Positions 28,434-38,517 of a stretch of 64,000 bases of DNA are shown piece by piece (within the stretch, counting starts at the first letter, position 1; every line of letters begins with the position of its first letter). A model generated the notes under the pieces. It saw only the letters and a list, made by a program, of their open reading frames with translations. It searched no databases and was not told the origin of the DNA. Source of the DNA: Paracoccus kondratievae (lineage in GTDB: Bacteria > Pseudomonadota > Alphaproteobacteria > Rhodobacterales > Rhodobacteraceae). The translations under genes were made by a program, and so were the position numbers. Location of the stretch: positions 1 through 64,000 of the forward strand of contig NZ_CP045072.1 in the NCBI RefSeq assembly GCF_009301415.1, given 5' to 3'.

Positions 28434-29693
28434 GTGGACACGATCTTTGCCGAGGCGACGCCTCCCGGTCGGGGAGGCGTCTCGGTTGTCCGCCTGAGCG
28501 GGCCGAAGGCACGTGCGGCACTGGAATCACTTGCCGGACCGATAGCAGCACCACGAATTGCGGTGCTGCGCGCATTAAGGGATGGCGAAGATCTGATCGA
28601 CCGCGCCCTGGTTCTATGGTTCGAGGAAGGGCACAGCTTTACCGGCGAAGAAGTGGCCGAGCTGCATATTCACGGTGCACCGATCATAGTGAACCGGCTG
28701 ACTCAGGCTTTGCTGGCACGTGGTCTGCGGCGGGCTGAGGCAGGTGAGTTCACCAGGCGTGCATTCCTGAACGGCCGTATGGATCTTGCCGAGGCTGAAG
28801 GTCTGGCAGATCTTTTGGCAGCCGAGACCGAGGCGCAGCGCAAACTTGCCATGCGGGCGACTGAGGGGGAGCTTGGGCAGAAAGCTGACGAGCTACGCTC
28901 GGGGTTGATCCGGGCCGGAGCTCTGGTTGAGGCCAGCATAGATTTTGCTGATGAGGATGTTCCCGAGGATGTTCCCGAAGAGGTCTTTGATCTGATCGAT
29001 AAAGTGCGGTTGGATATTCAGCAGATGCTTACAACTTATCCTGCCACTGAACGGCTGCGTCAGGGTTATGAGGTAGCGATTATTGGTCCTCCGAATGCTG
29101 GTAAATCCACACTGTTGAACCGGATCGGACAGCGCGAAGTAGCCTTGGTTTCCGATATTGCGGGGACAACACGGGATATTCTTGAGCTGCGCACTGACCT
29201 GCGTGGCCTGCCGGTGACTTTCCTGGACACGGCTGGTTTGCGTGAAAGCAGTGATCCGGTCGAGGCGATGGGCGTGGCCAGAGCTCTGAAGCGCGCTGAA
29301 GAGGCTGATCTGCGTATTCATCTTTCGGTCGATGGCATGCCTGTCGAGGAGGTGAAGGACGGAGATATTGTCATTCGCTCCAAATCCGATCTGGGACAAG
29401 GTGAGGGAATGGCGATTTCGGCCATGACCGGGGAAGGGGTCGCAGAGCTTTTGGATATGGTTTATGATCGCCTGCGAGTCAGGGCTGCTGATTCAGGTCT
29501 GGTCAGTCATCGTCGCCAAGCAGAAGCTTTGCAGCGAGCACTGCTTGCTCTGGAAGTTAACAAACATATGGCGCCAGAGCTGCTTGCAGAAGGGTTGCGT
29601 CAGGCAGCTCAAGCTTTGGCGATGATGGTTGGCAGGGTCGGGGCCGAGGATTATCTGGACGAGATCTTCAGCTCGTTCTGCATCGGAAAGTAG
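28434..29693 (+). CDS. mnmE: tRNA modification GTPase MnmE (TrmE)
   Basis: With MnmG it installs the cmnm5 group on wobble U34 of tRNAs. The 419-residue protein has an N-terminal formyl-THF-binding domain ([13 protein letters not shown]), a GTPase insert with G-P-P-N-A-G-K-S-T and D-T-A-G-L-R, and the C-terminal C-I-G-K signature. The start is GTG with GGAGG five bases upstream, 16 bp after rho. mnmG follows. Confidence 0.96.
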   Translation: MDTIFAEATPPGRGGVSVVRLSGPKARAALESLAGPIAAPRIAVLRALRDGEDLIDRALVLWFEEGHSFTGEEVAELHIHGAPIIVNRLTQALLARGLRRAEAGEFTRRAFLNGRMDLAEAEGLADLLAAETEAQRKLAMRATEGELGQKADELRSGLIRAGALVEASIDFADEDVPEDVPEEVFDLIDKVRLDIQQMLTTYPATERLRQGYEVAIIGPPNAGKSTLLNRIGQREVALVSDIAGTTRDILELRTDLRGLPVTFLDTAGLRESSDPVEAMGVARALKRAEEADLRIHLSVDGMPVEEVKDGDIVIRSKSDLGQGEGMAISAMTGEGVAELLDMVYDRLRVRAADSGLVSHRRQAEALQRALLALEVNKHMAPELLAEGLRQAAQALAMMVGRVGAEDYLDEIFSSFCIGK

Positions 29694-29709
29694 AGTTTCA
29701 CGTGAAACA
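29694..29709. promoter_or_regulatory. parS: parS site overlapping the mnmG start (15/16)
   Basis: AGTTTCACGTGAAACA differs from the bacterial parS consensus TGTTTCACGTGAAACA only at the first base; the inner 14 bases are a perfect palindrome. It is the likely ParB loading site, 4 kb from parB. The GTG start of mnmG lies inside it. Confidence 0.88.
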
Positions 29710-31564
29710 TTACGACGTAATCGTGATTGGTGGAGGCCATGCCGGCGTCGAGGCCGCCATGGCCGCTGCCCGTATGGGCGTCGAAACGGCTCTGGTGACG
29801 ATGAACCAGACCGATATCGGCACTATGTCCTGCAATCCTGCAATAGGTGGTCTTGGAAAAGGTCATTTGGTGCGAGAAATTGATGCACTGGACGGGATTA
29901 TGGGGCGGTTGGCAGATGCAGCTGGAATCCAGTTCCGCCTTCTTAATCGTCGCAAAGGTCCCGCTGTGCAGGGGCCGCGCGCGCAGGCTGATCGCAAACT
30001 CTACCGTCAGGCGGCGGGGCAAGCGGTTGCAGCGCAATCGGGATTGTCCGTTCTTCTGGGAGAAGCGGCTGAATTAGTTCAAGAAAATGGCCAGGTTGTC
30101 GGGCTGCGGCTGGCGGATGGGCGGGAGCTTCTGTCCCGACAGATTATTCTGACGACCGGGACTTTCCTCAATGGGCTGATCCATATCGGAGAGGTTACCA
30201 AACAGGCAGGCCGTTGGGGTGACTCTGCCTCTGTCTCACTTGCGGCTTCGCTGAAGCCCTTGGACCTGCCTCTGGGTCGGTTGAAAACCGGGACGCCGCC
30301 GCGCATTGCCCGCAGAAGTATTGACTGGGATAGTCTCGACCAGCAGCCCGGCGATGACGAGCCGACGATGTTCTCTTACCTGAACTCGGCGCCAATGGTT
30401 CAGCAAATCAGTTGCGCAGTCACTCATACCAATACTGAAACCCACCGGGTGATCCGCGAAAACCTCGGTCGTTCGGCGATGTACGGGGGACGAATCGATG
30501 GCGTCGGGCCGCGCTATTGTCCCTCGATCGAGGATAAGATTGTCCGCTTTGCTGACAAAGATTCGCATCAGATTTTCCTTGAACCAGAGGGGCTGGACAG
30601 CGATCTGGTCTATCCGAACGGCATCTCAACTTCCCTTCCGGAAGAAGTACAGATTGCCTATGTTCGCTCGATTCGCGGCTTGGAGCAGGCCGAAATCGTC
30701 CAGCCTGGCTATGCTGTGGAATATGACTACGTAGATCCGCGCGCCCTTACCCCAGCGCTAGAGGCGAAAGCGTTAACGGGCTTGTTCCTTGCCGGACAGA
30801 TCAACGGCACTACCGGCTATGAGGAAGCGGCCGCCCAGGGGCTGGTTGCTGGCCTAAACGCTGCGCTGAAAGCTCAGGGCAGGGGTCCGCTGCATTTCAG
30901 CCGGTCGCAAAGCTATATTGGGGTGATGATCGACGATCTGGTTACCCGCGGGGTAAGCGAACCCTACCGCATGTTCACCTCGCGGGCAGAGTTCCGACTG
31001 TCGCTTCGTGCCGATAATGCCGATCAACGACTTACCTCACTCGGAATCGAAACCGGATGCGTGGGACAAGAGCGTCAGGCTGCTTTTGCCGAGAAGCAGA
31101 GACGCTATACTCTTGCCCGCCAGCGTGCGGAGGCGATCACCCTCTCTCCGTCGGATCTGCGGCGGGCAGGAATCGAGGTTCGTCAGGATGGCGTGCGCCG
31201 CAGTTTGTTCTCTCTCTTGGGGCAGCATGAAATCCCTCAAGATCAAGTACTTGAACTTGATCAGGAGCTTAGTTCGTACGATGCAGCGACCATCAAGCAG
31301 CTGGCCGTTGATGCGCTGTATCATCAATATGCGGATCGCCAGAGTCGGGATGCTGAGCTGTTGCGCAAGGAAGAAGCCGTCGCTATCCCGACTGACTTTG
31401 ATTATGATGCCCTCTCTGGGCTATCGAATGAACTGAAATCAAAGCTCAAACAGCATCAGCCAACTAGTCTGGCTGCAGCAGCGACAATTGAGGGGATGAC
31501 CCCGGCAGCTTTGACACTCATTCTCGCCGTTATACGCACTGGGATGCGCCAAAAAGCATGCTGA
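29702..31564 (+). CDS. mnmG: tRNA uridine-5-carboxymethylaminomethyl modification enzyme MnmG (GidA)
   Basis: FAD-dependent partner of MnmE. The 620-residue protein begins with the dinucleotide fold [14 protein letters not shown], has [14 protein letters not shown] and the [12 protein letters not shown] signature. The start is a GTG embedded in a parS palindrome; no ATG fits the family N-terminus better. Its end overlaps rsmG by 7 bp. Base composition looks less GC-rich than in genes far from the origin. Confidence 0.96.
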   Translation: MKHYDVIVIGGGHAGVEAAMAAARMGVETALVTMNQTDIGTMSCNPAIGGLGKGHLVREIDALDGIMGRLADAAGIQFRLLNRRKGPAVQGPRAQADRKLYRQAAGQAVAAQSGLSVLLGEAAELVQENGQVVGLRLADGRELLSRQIILTTGTFLNGLIHIGEVTKQAGRWGDSASVSLAASLKPLDLPLGRLKTGTPPRIARRSIDWDSLDQQPGDDEPTMFSYLNSAPMVQQISCAVTHTNTETHRVIRENLGRSAMYGGRIDGVGPRYCPSIEDKIVRFADKDSHQIFLEPEGLDSDLVYPNGISTSLPEEVQIAYVRSIRGLEQAEIVQPGYAVEYDYVDPRALTPALEAKALTGLFLAGQINGTTGYEEAAAQGLVAGLNAALKAQGRGPLHFSRSQSYIGVMIDDLVTRGVSEPYRMFTSRAEFRLSLRADNADQRLTSLGIETGCVGQERQAAFAEKQRRYTLARQRAEAITLSPSDLRRAGIEVRQDGVRRSLFSLLGQHEIPQDQVLELDQELSSYDAATIKQLAVDALYHQYADRQSRDAELLRKEEAVAIPTDFDYDALSGLSNELKSKLKQHQPTSLAAAATIEGMTPAALTLILAVIRTGMRQKAC

Positions 31565-32145
31565 GTGTTTCACGTGAAACAGCCGGGCAGTTGGCGGGTT
31601 ATGCCGCGCTGCTACGGAAGTGGAATCCCGCTATCAATCTGATCGCCCCCTCGACGGTCGATCAGATCGAATCCCGCCATATCGCGGATTGCACCCATCT
31701 GGCTGAAGTTTCAGTTGGGGCACAGGGGAAATGGGCGGATTTAGGTAGCGGAGGCGGTTTACCGGCTGTTGTCTTAGCCATTGCCCGCCCCGATCTTAAT
31801 GTAACGATGGTCGAAAGTGATCAGCGGAAAGCATCCTTTCTTCGTACTGCGATACGTGAGCTGTCGTTGAAAAATGCGCAGGTGATCTCCCAGCGGATCG
31901 AAGTCCTGGATCGGCTCGAAGCAGCGCATGTCAGTGCAAGGGCGCTTGCCCCTCTTCCACGCCTCATGTCATATGTGGAACGGCATCTGGAAACTGATGG
32001 AACTGCCTGGTTGATGAAGGGTCGTAACTGGCAAGCCGAGGTATCCGAGGCCCGGAAAGACTGGTCATTTGACCTGAAAGCACACCCAAGCGCGACAGAT
32101 CCTGACGCGGCCATTCTGGAGATCACGGGAATTCGCCATGCTTGA
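31558..32145 (+). CDS. rsmG: 16S rRNA (guanine(527)-N7)-methyltransferase RsmG (GidB)
   Basis: Methylates G527 of 16S rRNA using S-adenosylmethionine. The 195 residues include the substrate-side L-L[10 protein letters not shown] and the SAM motif [12 protein letters not shown]. The N-terminal V-S-R-E-T is encoded by a parS site. It overlaps mnmG by 7 bp and parA by 8 bp, so mnmE to parB is probably one transcript. Confidence 0.95.
   Translation: MLSVSRETAGQLAGYAALLRKWNPAINLIAPSTVDQIESRHIADCTHLAEVSVGAQGKWADLGSGGGLPAVVLAIARPDLNVTMVESDQRKASFLRTAIRELSLKNAQVISQRIEVLDRLEAAHVSARALAPLPRLMSYVERHLETDGTAWLMKGRNWQAEVSEARKDWSFDLKAHPSATDPDAAILEITGIRHA
31566..31581. promoter_or_regulatory. parS: Perfect parS site inside the start of rsmG
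   Basis: TGTTTCACGTGAAACA, the exact 16-bp parS consensus. It is translated as part of RsmG (residues V-S-R-E-T), 1.9 kb from the first site and 1.4 kb before parB. Confidence 0.93.
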
Positions 32146-32914
32146 TACTCGCATTATTGCCGTTGCAAACCAGAAGGGTGGGGTTGGTAAAACCACCACG
32201 GCCATCAACTTGGGTGCGGCGCTGGCCGAGCAGGGCCAGAAAGTTGCAATTATAGACCTTGATCCTCAGGGCAATGCATCCACAGGATTAGGTGTGCCGC
32301 TGGAAGAGCGCGAGCTTACCTCTTATGATCTGCTGACCGGGGAGCAGACACTTCAGGACACCCTTCAAGACACCGATATTTCCGACCTGCAAATCGTGCC
32401 GTCAAACCGTGATCTGGCCTCAGCGGATCTTGAGCTGTCCAGTCGTGCCGGCCGAACGCAGCTTTTGCGGCGCAAGCTTTCGGGTACGATGGAATTCGAC
32501 TATATCCTGATCGACTGTCCGCCGGCGCTTGGACTGCTGACGGTTAACGCGATGGTGGCTGCGCATAGTGTGCTGGTACCGCTGCAAGCAGAATTCTACG
32601 CGCTTGAAGGGCTGTCGCAGCTTTTGATGACGGTGCGCGAGGTGCGTCAGACCGCCAATCCCGATTTACGGATCGAAGGCGTGCTTTTGACCATGGCCGA
32701 CAGCCGCAACAACCTGTCCCAGCAGGTTGAGGCTGATGCGCGTAACACCCTGTCTGGCCTTGTCTATCGCACGGTGATTCCGCGTAATGTCCGCTTGTCC
32801 GAAGCGCCTTCTCATGCAAAGCCAGTGCTGCATTACGATCCGAATTCCAAAGGAAGCCAGGCCTATCGTGAGCTGGCAAAGGAATTCTTGTCCCGTCAAT
32901 TAGCGACCGCCTGA
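32138..32914 (+). CDS. parA: Chromosome partitioning ATPase ParA
   Basis: Walker-type ATPase that positions ParB-parS complexes after replication. The deviant Walker A is K-G-G-V-G-K-T-T-T (about residues 12-20), followed by D-L-D-P-Q-G-N-A-S and the Walker B-like I-L-I-D-C-P-P. There is no N-terminal DNA-binding domain, which is typical of chromosomal ParA/Soj. 258 residues. Confidence 0.96.
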   Translation: MLDTRIIAVANQKGGVGKTTTAINLGAALAEQGQKVAIIDLDPQGNASTGLGVPLEERELTSYDLLTGEQTLQDTLQDTDISDLQIVPSNRDLASADLELSSRAGRTQLLRRKLSGTMEFDYILIDCPPALGLLTVNAMVAAHSVLVPLQAEFYALEGLSQLLMTVREVRQTANPDLRIEGVLLTMADSRNNLSQQVEADARNTLSGLVYRTVIPRNVRLSEAPSHAKPVLHYDPNSKGSQAYRELAKEFLSRQLATA

Positions 32915-32923
32915 GGAGGAATC

Positions 32924-33802
32924 ATGGTAGAGAACAGGGTAGAAAGACGTGGTCTTGGCCGTGGCCTCTCGGCGCTGATGGCCGATGTGGACCTGATTCC
33001 GTCCGAGCGTCCGGCACCGCGCCAGATGCTTCCGGTCGAACAGATCACCCCCAACCCCGACCAGCCCCGCCGCAGTTTTGCGCCTGAGGCGCTGCAGGAG
33101 CTGGCCGATTCGCTTCGCCACCGCGGCATGCTGCAGCCGCTGATCGTGCGTCCGCATCCGACTGATCGGGGGCTTTACCAGATTGTCGCCGGCGAACGTC
33201 GCTGGCGTGCAGCACAGATTGCCCAGCTGCATGAAGTTCCGGTCATCGTTCGTGACCTGAACGATACCGAAGTGCTGGAAGTTGCGATTGTCGAGAACAT
33301 TCAGCGCGCAGATCTGAACGCGATCGAGGAGGCGAGCTCGTATCGCCAGCTCATGGAGCGTTTCGGCCATACGCAAGAAAAGCTGGCCGAAGCACTGAAC
33401 AAAAGCCGCAGCCATATCGCCAACTTGCTTCGCCTGTTGAACCTGCCCGATCAGATTCAGGCCTGGCTCAAAGAAGGCAAACTGACTGCCGGTCACGCCC
33501 GTGCCCTGATCACTGCGCCGAATGCGGTTGAGCTGGCACGCAGGGTGATTGAAAAGAACCTGTCGGTGCGCGAAACCGAAGAACTGGTTCGCCGGCAAGC
33601 CGAGGGTCCGAGGGCCCAGAAGCCCAGGGCGCCCAAGCAGGAAAAGGACGCAGACACCCGCGCCCTCGAGGGTGATCTGAGCGCGCATCTGAAGATGAAA
33701 GTGACGATCAGTCACTCGGGAACTGACGGAGGTCAGCTGGTGATTTCCTATCGCGACCTTGATCAGCTTGATCGTCTTTGCCAGATTCTTGCCGGGAACT
33801 GA
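32924..33802 (+). CDS. parB: Chromosome partitioning protein ParB
   Basis: Binds parS and spreads on DNA using CTP. The N-terminus starts R-G-L-G-R-G-L-S-A-L. The CTP-binding ParB box is present (D-Q-P-R-R-x-F, Q-P-L-I-V-R-P, G-E-R-R-W-R-A-A, E-N-I-Q-R-A-D-L-N-A-I-E-E-A). A helix-turn-helix with K-S-R-S-H-I-A-N-L-L-R-L follows, and a C-terminal dimerisation segment. A GGAGG precedes the ATG. 292 residues. Confidence 0.96.
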   Translation: MVENRVERRGLGRGLSALMADVDLIPSERPAPRQMLPVEQITPNPDQPRRSFAPEALQELADSLRHRGMLQPLIVRPHPTDRGLYQIVAGERRWRAAQIAQLHEVPVIVRDLNDTEVLEVAIVENIQRADLNAIEEASSYRQLMERFGHTQEKLAEALNKSRSHIANLLRLLNLPDQIQAWLKEGKLTAGHARALITAPNAVELARRVIEKNLSVRETEELVRRQAEGPRAQKPRAPKQEKDADTRALEGDLSAHLKMKVTISHSGTDGGQLVISYRDLDQLDRLCQILAGN

Positions 33803-33868
33803 TACTATATCTGGTATATTTGGTCTATATTCCCACAAAACCAGCCAGATCAATCAATTACGCATGAA

Positions 33869-33899
33869 AAAACCCCCGGGGTTAGCTCCCGGGGGTTTT
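33869..33899. terminator. Bidirectional intrinsic terminator between parB and grpE
   Basis: AAAACCCCCGGG, loop GTTAGCT, CCCGGGGGTTTT: a perfect 12-bp stem flanked by A on one side and T on the other, in the gap between convergent parB and grpE. It can stop transcription from both sides. Confidence 0.9.
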
Positions 33900-33920
33900 G
33901 TCTGGGAAGACGGGTAGTTC

Positions 33921-34463
33921 CTAGCTGGCAGGGGTTGAACTGACGCCAACCTTGGCCGGGCGGAGCAGACGGTCATGCAGCATGAAACCGTTATCCATAA
34001 CCTGAATGATATTGCCGGCGATGGTGCCGGGAACCGGCGCCTCAAACATCGCCTCATGTTTCTGCGGGTCGAATTTCTCGCCGATTTCGGGGGTAATGAC
34101 CTGAATTCCGTGCTTGGCAAAGACGTTGTTCAGCTCGCGCAGGGTCAACTCCACGCCTTCGATCAGTGCGGCTGCCGCGGCGCGCTGCTCTTCGCCGGCG
34201 GCCTCCAGGGCGCGGGTCAGTGCGTCATGTACCGGCAAAAGGTCACGCGCAAGTCGCGAGCCGCCGTACTGCTCGGCTTCGCGGCGGTCCTTGTCGGCGC
34301 GTTTGCGGGCATTCTCTGCATCGGCAAGCGCGCGGATAAACCGGTCGCGATAGTCGTCCCGTTCGGCGATCAGAGCCTCGACATCGGGCGAGGCCTGTTC
34401 ATCGGCCAGCGGGTCGATGGTTTCCTCGTCCAGCGGGCTGCCGTTCGCGTTTTCCTTTGTCAT
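33921..34463 (-). CDS. grpE: Nucleotide exchange factor GrpE
   Basis: Exchanges nucleotide on DnaK. The 180-residue protein has an acidic N-terminus, a long helix with D-R-F-I-R-A-L-A-D-A-E-N-A-R-K-R and the C-terminal beta domain with I-x-P-E-I-G-E-K-F-D-P-x-K-H-E-A-M. It follows hrcA by 7 bp on the same strand. Confidence 0.95.
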   Translation of the reverse strand: MTKENANGSPLDEETIDPLADEQASPDVEALIAERDDYRDRFIRALADAENARKRADKDRREAEQYGGSRLARDLLPVHDALTRALEAAGEEQRAAAAALIEGVELTLRELNNVFAKHGIQVITPEIGEKFDPQKHEAMFEAPVPGTIAGNIIQVMDNGFMLHDRLLRPAKVGVSSTPAS

Positions 34464-34470
34464 ATCCTCA

Positions 34471-35550
34471 TCATCCTTTCCGGCCAGAGATCACCCGGCC
34501 GACAAGCTGCGCAGTATAGTCCACGATCGGGACGATGCGGCCATAGTTCAGCCGCGTCGGACCGATTACACCGACCGCGCCAACAATCTTCCGGTCGGCA
34601 TTCATATAGGGCGAAACGACCAGAGAGGAACCGGAAAGTGAAAAAAGCTTGTTTTCCGAGCCGATGAAAATACGCACACCCTCACCCTGCTCGGCCAGTT
34701 CCAGAAACTCGGCGATGTCGCGCTTGCGCTCCAGATCGTCGAAAAGCCGGCGGACGCGGTCCAGATCGGCCTGTTCATGGGCCAGCAAATTGGCGCGTCC
34801 ACGCACGATCAGGCGCGGATCGTTGTTTTCCCCGTCCCACATCGCCAGGCCCGAGGACGCAAGCTCGGCCGCCATGCTGTTCAGCTGACGGCGGCTTGCC
34901 TCGATCTCCTGTGCGACACTGCGCCGCAGTTCGGCCAGTGTGCGGCCCTCGGCCACGGTATTGAGGAAATTCGCTGCTTCGCGCATGGCGCTGGCGGTAT
35001 GGCCGGGCGGGGGGGTAAATATACGATTCTCAACCCGACCATCGGCAAAGACCAGCACGACCAGCGCCCGGTCGGCCGCAAGGCCGATGAACTCAATATG
35101 CCGGACAGGGGCCTCTTGCTTGGGCATCAGCACCAGCGAGGCACCCTGCGTCAGCGCCGACAGTGCCGTACTGACCCGGTCAAGCATCGCGCCGGTGTCG
35201 CCGCTTTCATCGCCAAGCGTTTCCTCGATCATCTCGCGATCAGTGGACGAGACCGGACCGGCCTCCATCAGCCCGTCGACGAACAGCCGCAGCCCCAGCT
35301 GGGTCGGCATACGCCCGGCCGAGATGTGCGGGTGATCAAGCAGGCCCAGAAGCTCAAGGTCCTGCATCACATTGCGGATTGTTGCTGCGCTGACTTTTTC
35401 GGTCATTTCCCGGGTCAGCGTGCGTGAGCCGACGGGCTCACCAGTGGCGAGATAGGCTTCGACCACGCGCCGAAACACTTCGCGCGAGCGGTCGTTCAGA
35501 TCGGATAGCAGCGGAGTTTCAGGCATTGGCAATCTGGTCAGGTCGTTCAC
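34471..35550 (-). CDS. hrcA: Heat-inducible transcription repressor HrcA
   Basis: Repressor that binds CIRCE operators before chaperonin genes. The 359 residues begin with a winged helix (L-N-D-R-S-R-E-V-F-R-R-V-V-E, G-E-P-V-G-S-R-T-L) and S-A-A-T-I-R-N-V-M. The start shown is a GTG at 35550; an ATG eight codons later (35526) is an equal candidate, since neither has a clear ribosome site. No CIRCE element (TTAGCACTC-N9-GAGTGCTAA) is visible in the short gap to rph, so hrcA-grpE itself may be under another control. Confidence 0.92.
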   Translation of the reverse strand: MNDLTRLPMPETPLLSDLNDRSREVFRRVVEAYLATGEPVGSRTLTREMTEKVSAATIRNVMQDLELLGLLDHPHISAGRMPTQLGLRLFVDGLMEAGPVSSTDREMIEETLGDESGDTGAMLDRVSTALSALTQGASLVLMPKQEAPVRHIEFIGLAADRALVVLVFADGRVENRIFTPPPGHTASAMREAANFLNTVAEGRTLAELRRSVAQEIEASRRQLNSMAAELASSGLAMWDGENNDPRLIVRGRANLLAHEQADLDRVRRLFDDLERKRDIAEFLELAEQGEGVRIFIGSENKLFSLSGSSLVVSPYMNADRKIVGAVGVIGPTRLNYGRIVPIVDYTAQLVGRVISGRKG

Positions 35551-35612
35551 GGGTTGCAGTCGATAGCGTCAGACCTGTATCTGAACAGCAAAACCCCCGA
35601 AAGGAATGAAAG

Positions 35613-36335
35613 ATGCGTCCCTCAGGCAGGAATTTAAGTGATATGCGCCCGATTTCAATCGAAACCGGGGTTTTGCGCCACGCTGAGGGCTCGTGCCTGA
35701 TCTCTTGTGGCGATACGCGCGTGCTTTGCTCGGCCACGATCGAGGATAAGGCGCCGCCCTTTCTTAAGGGTTCGGGACAGGGCTGGGTGACGGCGGAATA
35801 CGGAATGCTGCCGCGCGCCACGAACAGCCGCAACCGGCGCGAGGCTGCGGCGGGCCGCCAATCGGGCCGCACTCAGGAAATCCAGCGCCTGATCGGACGC
35901 GCCCTGCGCGCCGGCGTCGATCGCCGCGCCCTTGGCGAGCGGCAGATCGTCATCGACTGCGACGTGATCCAGGCTGATGGCGGCACGCGCTGCGCCTCCA
36001 TCACCGGTGGCTGGGTGGCGCTGCGGCTGGCGGTCAACCGACTGCTCAAGGCCGGGATCATCACCTCTGATCCGATCGTGGACCATGTCGCTGCGGTGTC
36101 CTGCGGGATCTATGCCGGTCAGGCGGTGCTGGATCTGGACTATGCCGAGGACAGCGAGGCAGGCACGGACGGCAATTTCATCATGACCGGCGCGGGCCGC
36201 CTGATCGAGGTGCAGATGTCGGCCGAGGGTGCGACTTTTACCCGGTCCGAGATGAACCAGCTGCTTGATCTTGCCGAGGCAGGCGTCGCCGAACTGGTCC
36301 GTGCCCAGAACGAGGCGATCTCATGCGCAAGCTGA
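35613..36335 (+). CDS. rph: Ribonuclease PH
   Basis: Phosphorolytic 3'-5' exonuclease trimming tRNA 3' ends. The 240-residue protein has R-P-S-G-R near the N-terminus, [13 protein letters not shown], and the active-site region [11 protein letters not shown]. It is divergent from hrcA over a 62-bp gap and overlaps rdgB by 13 bp. AAGGA precedes the ATG. Confidence 0.95.
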   Translation: MRPSGRNLSDMRPISIETGVLRHAEGSCLISCGDTRVLCSATIEDKAPPFLKGSGQGWVTAEYGMLPRATNSRNRREAAAGRQSGRTQEIQRLIGRALRAGVDRRALGERQIVIDCDVIQADGGTRCASITGGWVALRLAVNRLLKAGIITSDPIVDHVAAVSCGIYAGQAVLDLDYAEDSEAGTDGNFIMTGAGRLIEVQMSAEGATFTRSEMNQLLDLAEAGVAELVRAQNEAISCAS

Positions 36336-36928
36336 CCGAAAGAAAGCTGCTGCTTGCCACCCATAATCGCGGCAAGCTTGAAGAGATCCGCGCCATGATG
36401 GCCCCGCACGGGATCGAGGTCGTCAGCGCCGGAGAGCTGGGTCTGCCCGAACCCGCCGAGACCGAAAACAGCTTTATCGGTAATGCCCGCATCAAGGCGC
36501 TGGCCGCGATGCAGGCGACTGGCCTGCTGGTGCTTGCCGATGATAGTGGGATCACGGTTGACGGGCTTGATGGTGCACCCGGCGTCTATACCGCCGATTG
36601 GGCCGAGACGCCGAACGGGCGCGATTTCATGCAGGCCATGACACGTACCTGGCGCGAGCTTGATGAACGCGGCGTGCCCGAGCCACGCACCGCCCAATTC
36701 CGCGCTACGCTGATCCTACTGTGGCCTGACGGGCATGAAGAGATCTTTGAGGGTGTCGCTCCGGGCCATCTGGTCTGGCCGCCGCGTGGGGAACAGGGCC
36801 ATGGATACGACCCGATCTTTGTGCCCGAAGGTCATGACGTGACCTATGCCGAAATGCCTGCCGAGCAAAAGAACGCGATCAGCCACCGCGCCCGCGCCTT
36901 TCGTCAATTGGAGGCGTTCCTTGCGTAG
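36323..36928 (+). CDS. rdgB: Non-canonical purine NTP pyrophosphatase RdgB (Ham1)
   Basis: Removes ITP and XTP from the nucleotide pool. The 201 residues contain T-H-N-R-G-K-L-E-E at the N-terminus, the nucleotide/metal site L-A-D-D-S-G-I-x-V-D-x-L, [11 protein letters not shown] and the late [14 protein letters not shown] segment. Tightly packed between rph and ridA. Confidence 0.95.
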   Translation: MRKLTERKLLLATHNRGKLEEIRAMMAPHGIEVVSAGELGLPEPAETENSFIGNARIKALAAMQATGLLVLADDSGITVDGLDGAPGVYTADWAETPNGRDFMQAMTRTWRELDERGVPEPRTAQFRATLILLWPDGHEEIFEGVAPGHLVWPPRGEQGHGYDPIFVPEGHDVTYAEMPAEQKNAISHRARAFRQLEAFLA

Positions 36929-37295
36929 AATCTCGACCGGTTCCCCCTTTGAGGCCGCACTTGGCTACAGCCGTGCGGTGGTCAGGGGGCCGTGGTGCTT
37001 TGTTTCGGGAACCACGGGCTATGATTACACGGCCATGACCATGCCGGAAAGTGCGGCAGATCAGGCGCGTAATGCATTTGCCACCATCTTTGCCACGCTG
37101 GCCGAGGCCGGTTTTGCACCCGCTGATATCGTGCGGGTGCAATACACGATCACCGATCCCCGGATCATTGATGAGATTACCCCGGTTCTGGGCGAAGCGA
37201 TGAAGGATGCGTTACCTGCCGCGACAATGGTTGTAGCGGGGCTCATCAGACCCGAAATGAAGGTCGAGATCGAAGTGACCGCCTATCGGGAATGA
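36921..37295 (+). CDS. RidA/YjgF-family protein with TTG start
   Basis: Small (124 residues) imine/enamine deaminase-type protein; family members clear reactive enamines such as 2-aminoacrylate. Visible features are W-C-F-V-S-G-T-T-G, Q-A-R-N-A-F, D-I-V-R-V-Q-Y and a C-terminal V-E-I-E-V-T-A-Y. The start is a TTG at 36921 with GGAGG six bases upstream and an 8-bp overlap with rdgB; no ATG fits the family N-terminus. It then overlaps hemW by 4 bp. Confidence 0.82.
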   Translation: MRRISTGSPFEAALGYSRAVVRGPWCFVSGTTGYDYTAMTMPESAADQARNAFATIFATLAEAGFAPADIVRVQYTITDPRIIDEITPVLGEAMKDALPAATMVVAGLIRPEMKVEIEVTAYRE

Positions 37296-38515
37296 CCCAA
37301 CCCATGCCAGCCCCCGCGCCAGCCTTTGCGCCAGACGGCACCGCGCATCCCGCCGCCACGCTGGCCGAGGACTGGCGGGCCGGGGGCTTTGGCCTTTACG
37401 TTCACTGGCCCTTTTGCGCAGCCAAATGCCCTTATTGCGATTTCAACAGCCATGTCGCGGCGGTGATAGACCAGGGCCGCTGGCTTGCCGCCTATCGGCG
37501 TGAAATCGCGCGTCTGGGCGATGAGATCCCGGGCCGCGTTCTGAACAGCATCTTTTTCGGCGGTGGCACGCCCAGCCTGATGGCGCCTGAAACCGTCGCC
37601 GGTGTGATCGAGGCCGCCCGCGAGGCCTGGCCCTTTGCCAATGACATCGAGATCGCGCTTGAGGCCAATCCGACCAGTGTCGAGATGGGCCGTTTTCGCG
37701 CCTATGCTGCGGCGGGGGTCAATCGCCTGTCGATGGGTGTGCAGGCGCTGAATGACCAGGATCTGCGCCGTCTGGGCCGAATGCATTCAGCGGCCGAGGC
37801 CCGCGCCGCCTTTGATATCGCGCGGGATTGCTTCACGCGGGTCAGCTTTGACCTGATCTATGCCCGTCAGGATCAGGATCGCGCCCATTGGCGGCGCGAG
37901 CTGACGCAGGCTCTTGGCATGGCGGTCGATCACCTCTCGGCCTATCAGTTGACGATTGAGCCCGGCACGGCCTTTGGCGCACGTCACGCCAAGGGTGGGC
38001 TCAGGGGCCTGCCGGATGATGATCTTTCGGCGGATATGTATCTTGATACGCAAGAGGTCTGCGCTGCTGCCGGGATGCCCGCCTATGAAATCTCGAACCA
38101 CGCCCGGCCTGGCTCGGAAAGCCGCCATAACCTGATCTATTGGCGGCAGGGCGACTGGGCGGCGGCGGGTCCCGGCGCGCATGGCCGGTTGACCTTGCCC
38201 TCGGGCCGCTGGGCGACCGAGGCCCATCGCGCCCCTGCGGCCTGGCTTGAGGCGGTCGAGTCGCGGGGCAACGGTGAAAACGGGCGCGAGGCTCTTGGTC
38301 TTGCCGACCGGGCGCTGGAGTATCTTTTGATGTCGATGCGTCTGTCCGAGGGGATGGAGATGTCGCGTTATCTTGCCCATGGGGCTGAACTGCCGCAGGC
38401 GCGGCTGGCGCATCTGACCGAACTGGGGCTGATTTCTGTCGAAGGTGACCGGCTGATGGCGACCGAGGCCGGACGGCCGGTGCTGAACGCGATCCTGCGC
38501 GAACTGGCAGGATAA
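37292..38515 (+). CDS. hemW: Radical SAM heme chaperone HemW
   Basis: Heme chaperone once called coproporphyrinogen oxidase-like. The radical SAM motif is C-x3-C-x2-C in H-W-P-F-C-A-A-K-C-P-Y-C-D-F-N-S-H. The protein has F-F-G-G-G-T-P-S-L and the HemW C-terminal winged segment, and lacks the extra N-terminal region of HemN. 407 residues, with an alanine- and proline-rich N-terminal extension of about 30 residues. Confidence 0.93.
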   Translation: MTQPMPAPAPAFAPDGTAHPAATLAEDWRAGGFGLYVHWPFCAAKCPYCDFNSHVAAVIDQGRWLAAYRREIARLGDEIPGRVLNSIFFGGGTPSLMAPETVAGVIEAAREAWPFANDIEIALEANPTSVEMGRFRAYAAAGVNRLSMGVQALNDQDLRRLGRMHSAAEARAAFDIARDCFTRVSFDLIYARQDQDRAHWRRELTQALGMAVDHLSAYQLTIEPGTAFGARHAKGGLRGLPDDDLSADMYLDTQEVCAAAGMPAYEISNHARPGSESRHNLIYWRQGDWAAAGPGAHGRLTLPSGRWATEAHRAPAAWLEAVESRGNGENGREALGLADRALEYLLMSMRLSEGMEMSRYLAHGAELPQARLAHLTELGLISVEGDRLMATEAGRPVLNAILRELAG

Positions 38516-38517
38516 AA

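Noticed and set aside
35551-35612. CIRCE operator before hrcA
   Set aside because: No TTAGCACTC / GAGTGCTAA repeat is present in the 62-bp gap on either strand.
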